Assembly (NCBI GenBank): GCA_045639045.1 | Contig: JAZUCI010000111.1 | Location: 1 to 5,655 of the forward strand | Source of the DNA: SIG402 sp045639045 | GTDB taxonomy: Bacteria > Bacillota > Clostridia > Christensenellales > Borkfalkiaceae | Reading direction: 5' to 3' | DNA: 5,655 nucleotides | Shown here: positions 5,404 through 5,655 of the stretch, one piece after another | Layout of the letters: each line of letters opens with the position of its first letter | Position numbering within the stretch: the first letter of the stretch is position 1 | Translations under genes and position numbers: made by a program | The notes under the pieces: generated by a model | What the model saw: the letters and a program-made list of their open reading frames with translations, nothing else | Databases searched by the model: none | Told to the model about the DNA's origin: nothing

Positions 5404-5655
5404 TTTAGGATATACCGCCCTTTCTTCGCGCGTAAGATTGGCAAGGAACGTAGAAGAGCTTGCCTTTCCGCATAAACTAACCGAAGCGCAAGCGGAAGAA
5501 TTTTACAAGCGGGTGCTACCCCTGTTTGCAAATGGATACGAAGTATTTTTTATGGCTGAACTTTCCGCAATGGAAAAGGCGGTGCTTGCCGAACGGCAAA
5601 TTCTTTCCACCCGTTTATTGGAAAGGAAAACGGGCGCGGTGGCAACGAAAAACAC
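5393..5655 (+). CDS. mcsB: Protein-arginine kinase McsB, N-terminal part (runs off right edge)
   Basis: Eighty-seven codons are visible. LSSRVRLARN (residues 10-19) is the hallmark of McsB and of the phosphagen (guanido) kinase fold, where its arginines contact ATP phosphates. It is followed by a Phe-Pro (25-26) and the helix LTEAQAEEFYKRVLPLF. MEKAVLAERQILSTRLLERK (about 60-79) corresponds to the family's 'LEKxVLxExxLIS' helix leading to the catalytic domain. McsB phosphorylates arginine side chains of misfolded proteins and of the repressor CtsR, targeting them to ClpCP in the cytoplasm. Catalytic glutamates and the C-terminal arginine-phosphate-binding domain lie outside the window. The ATG at 5393 follows AAGGGG (5381-5386) by 6 nt and overlaps the mcsA stop by 11 bp, so translation is probably coupled. 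The N-terminus before SSR is only 10 residues, about 16 shorter than I recall for Bacillus McsB. clpC may follow. Confidence 0.93.
   Translation, partial: MPNNLGYTALSSRVRLARNVEELAFPHKLTEAQAEEFYKRVLPLFANGYEVFFMAELSAMEKAVLAERQILSTRLLERKTGAVATKN

Noticed and set aside
1..5655. CRISPR array, tRNA, rRNA, insertion sequence or phage genes
   Set aside because: No regularly spaced repeats, cloverleaf-like or rRNA-like sequence, transposase motifs or flanking terminal repeats are visible.

Overview
This window most likely comes from a low-to-mid GC Gram-positive bacterium of the Bacillota, probably a Clostridia-type gut or anaerobic lineage. The reasons are AGGAG-type ribosome binding sites about 7 nt before the starts, GTG and TTG starts, sigma-A-like promoters, compact U-tailed terminators, a clostridial-style Crp/Fnr regulator and a protein-arginine-kinase (McsA/McsB) locus. 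All six stop codons present are TAA. The lineage is inferred; no marker gene is present.

Layout. (1) Positions 1-2799, plus strand: three tightly packed genes. They are the C-terminal end of a probable RimK-like ATP-grasp ligase (cut by the left edge), an EamA/DMT-family permease, and a family 2 glycoside hydrolase that overlaps the permease by 17 bp. A strong, apparently bidirectional terminator (2845-2893) closes this cluster. (2) Positions 2897-4180, minus strand: an OPA-type (GlpT/UhpT-like) major facilitator transporter with its own near-consensus promoter (4212-4241). (3) Positions 4205-4367: a gene-free stretch with the terminator of the next gene and a second terminator-like hairpin. 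(4) Positions 4368-5051, minus strand: a Crp/Fnr-family regulator. (5) Positions 5052-5223: a divergent promoter region with two back-to-back promoters, a palindrome between them and an inverted repeat in the regulator's leader. (6) Positions 5224-5655, plus strand: a 59-residue, single zinc module McsA-like protein, overlapping the start of mcsB (protein-arginine kinase), which runs off the right edge.

How the genes fit together. The first cluster looks like cytoplasmic sugar-conjugate hydrolysis plus small-molecule transport. The OPA-type transporter suggests uptake of a phosphorylated or otherwise anionic metabolite, and the regulator next to it is a plausible but unproven controller. The right end is the start of a protein quality-control operon. 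In well-studied Bacillota, mcsA and mcsB follow the repressor gene ctsR and precede clpC. Here nothing like ctsR lies directly upstream and McsA is reduced to its second zinc-binding module.

No clearly new multi-gene system is visible. The point most worth following up is the minimal McsA and its unusual promoter context.
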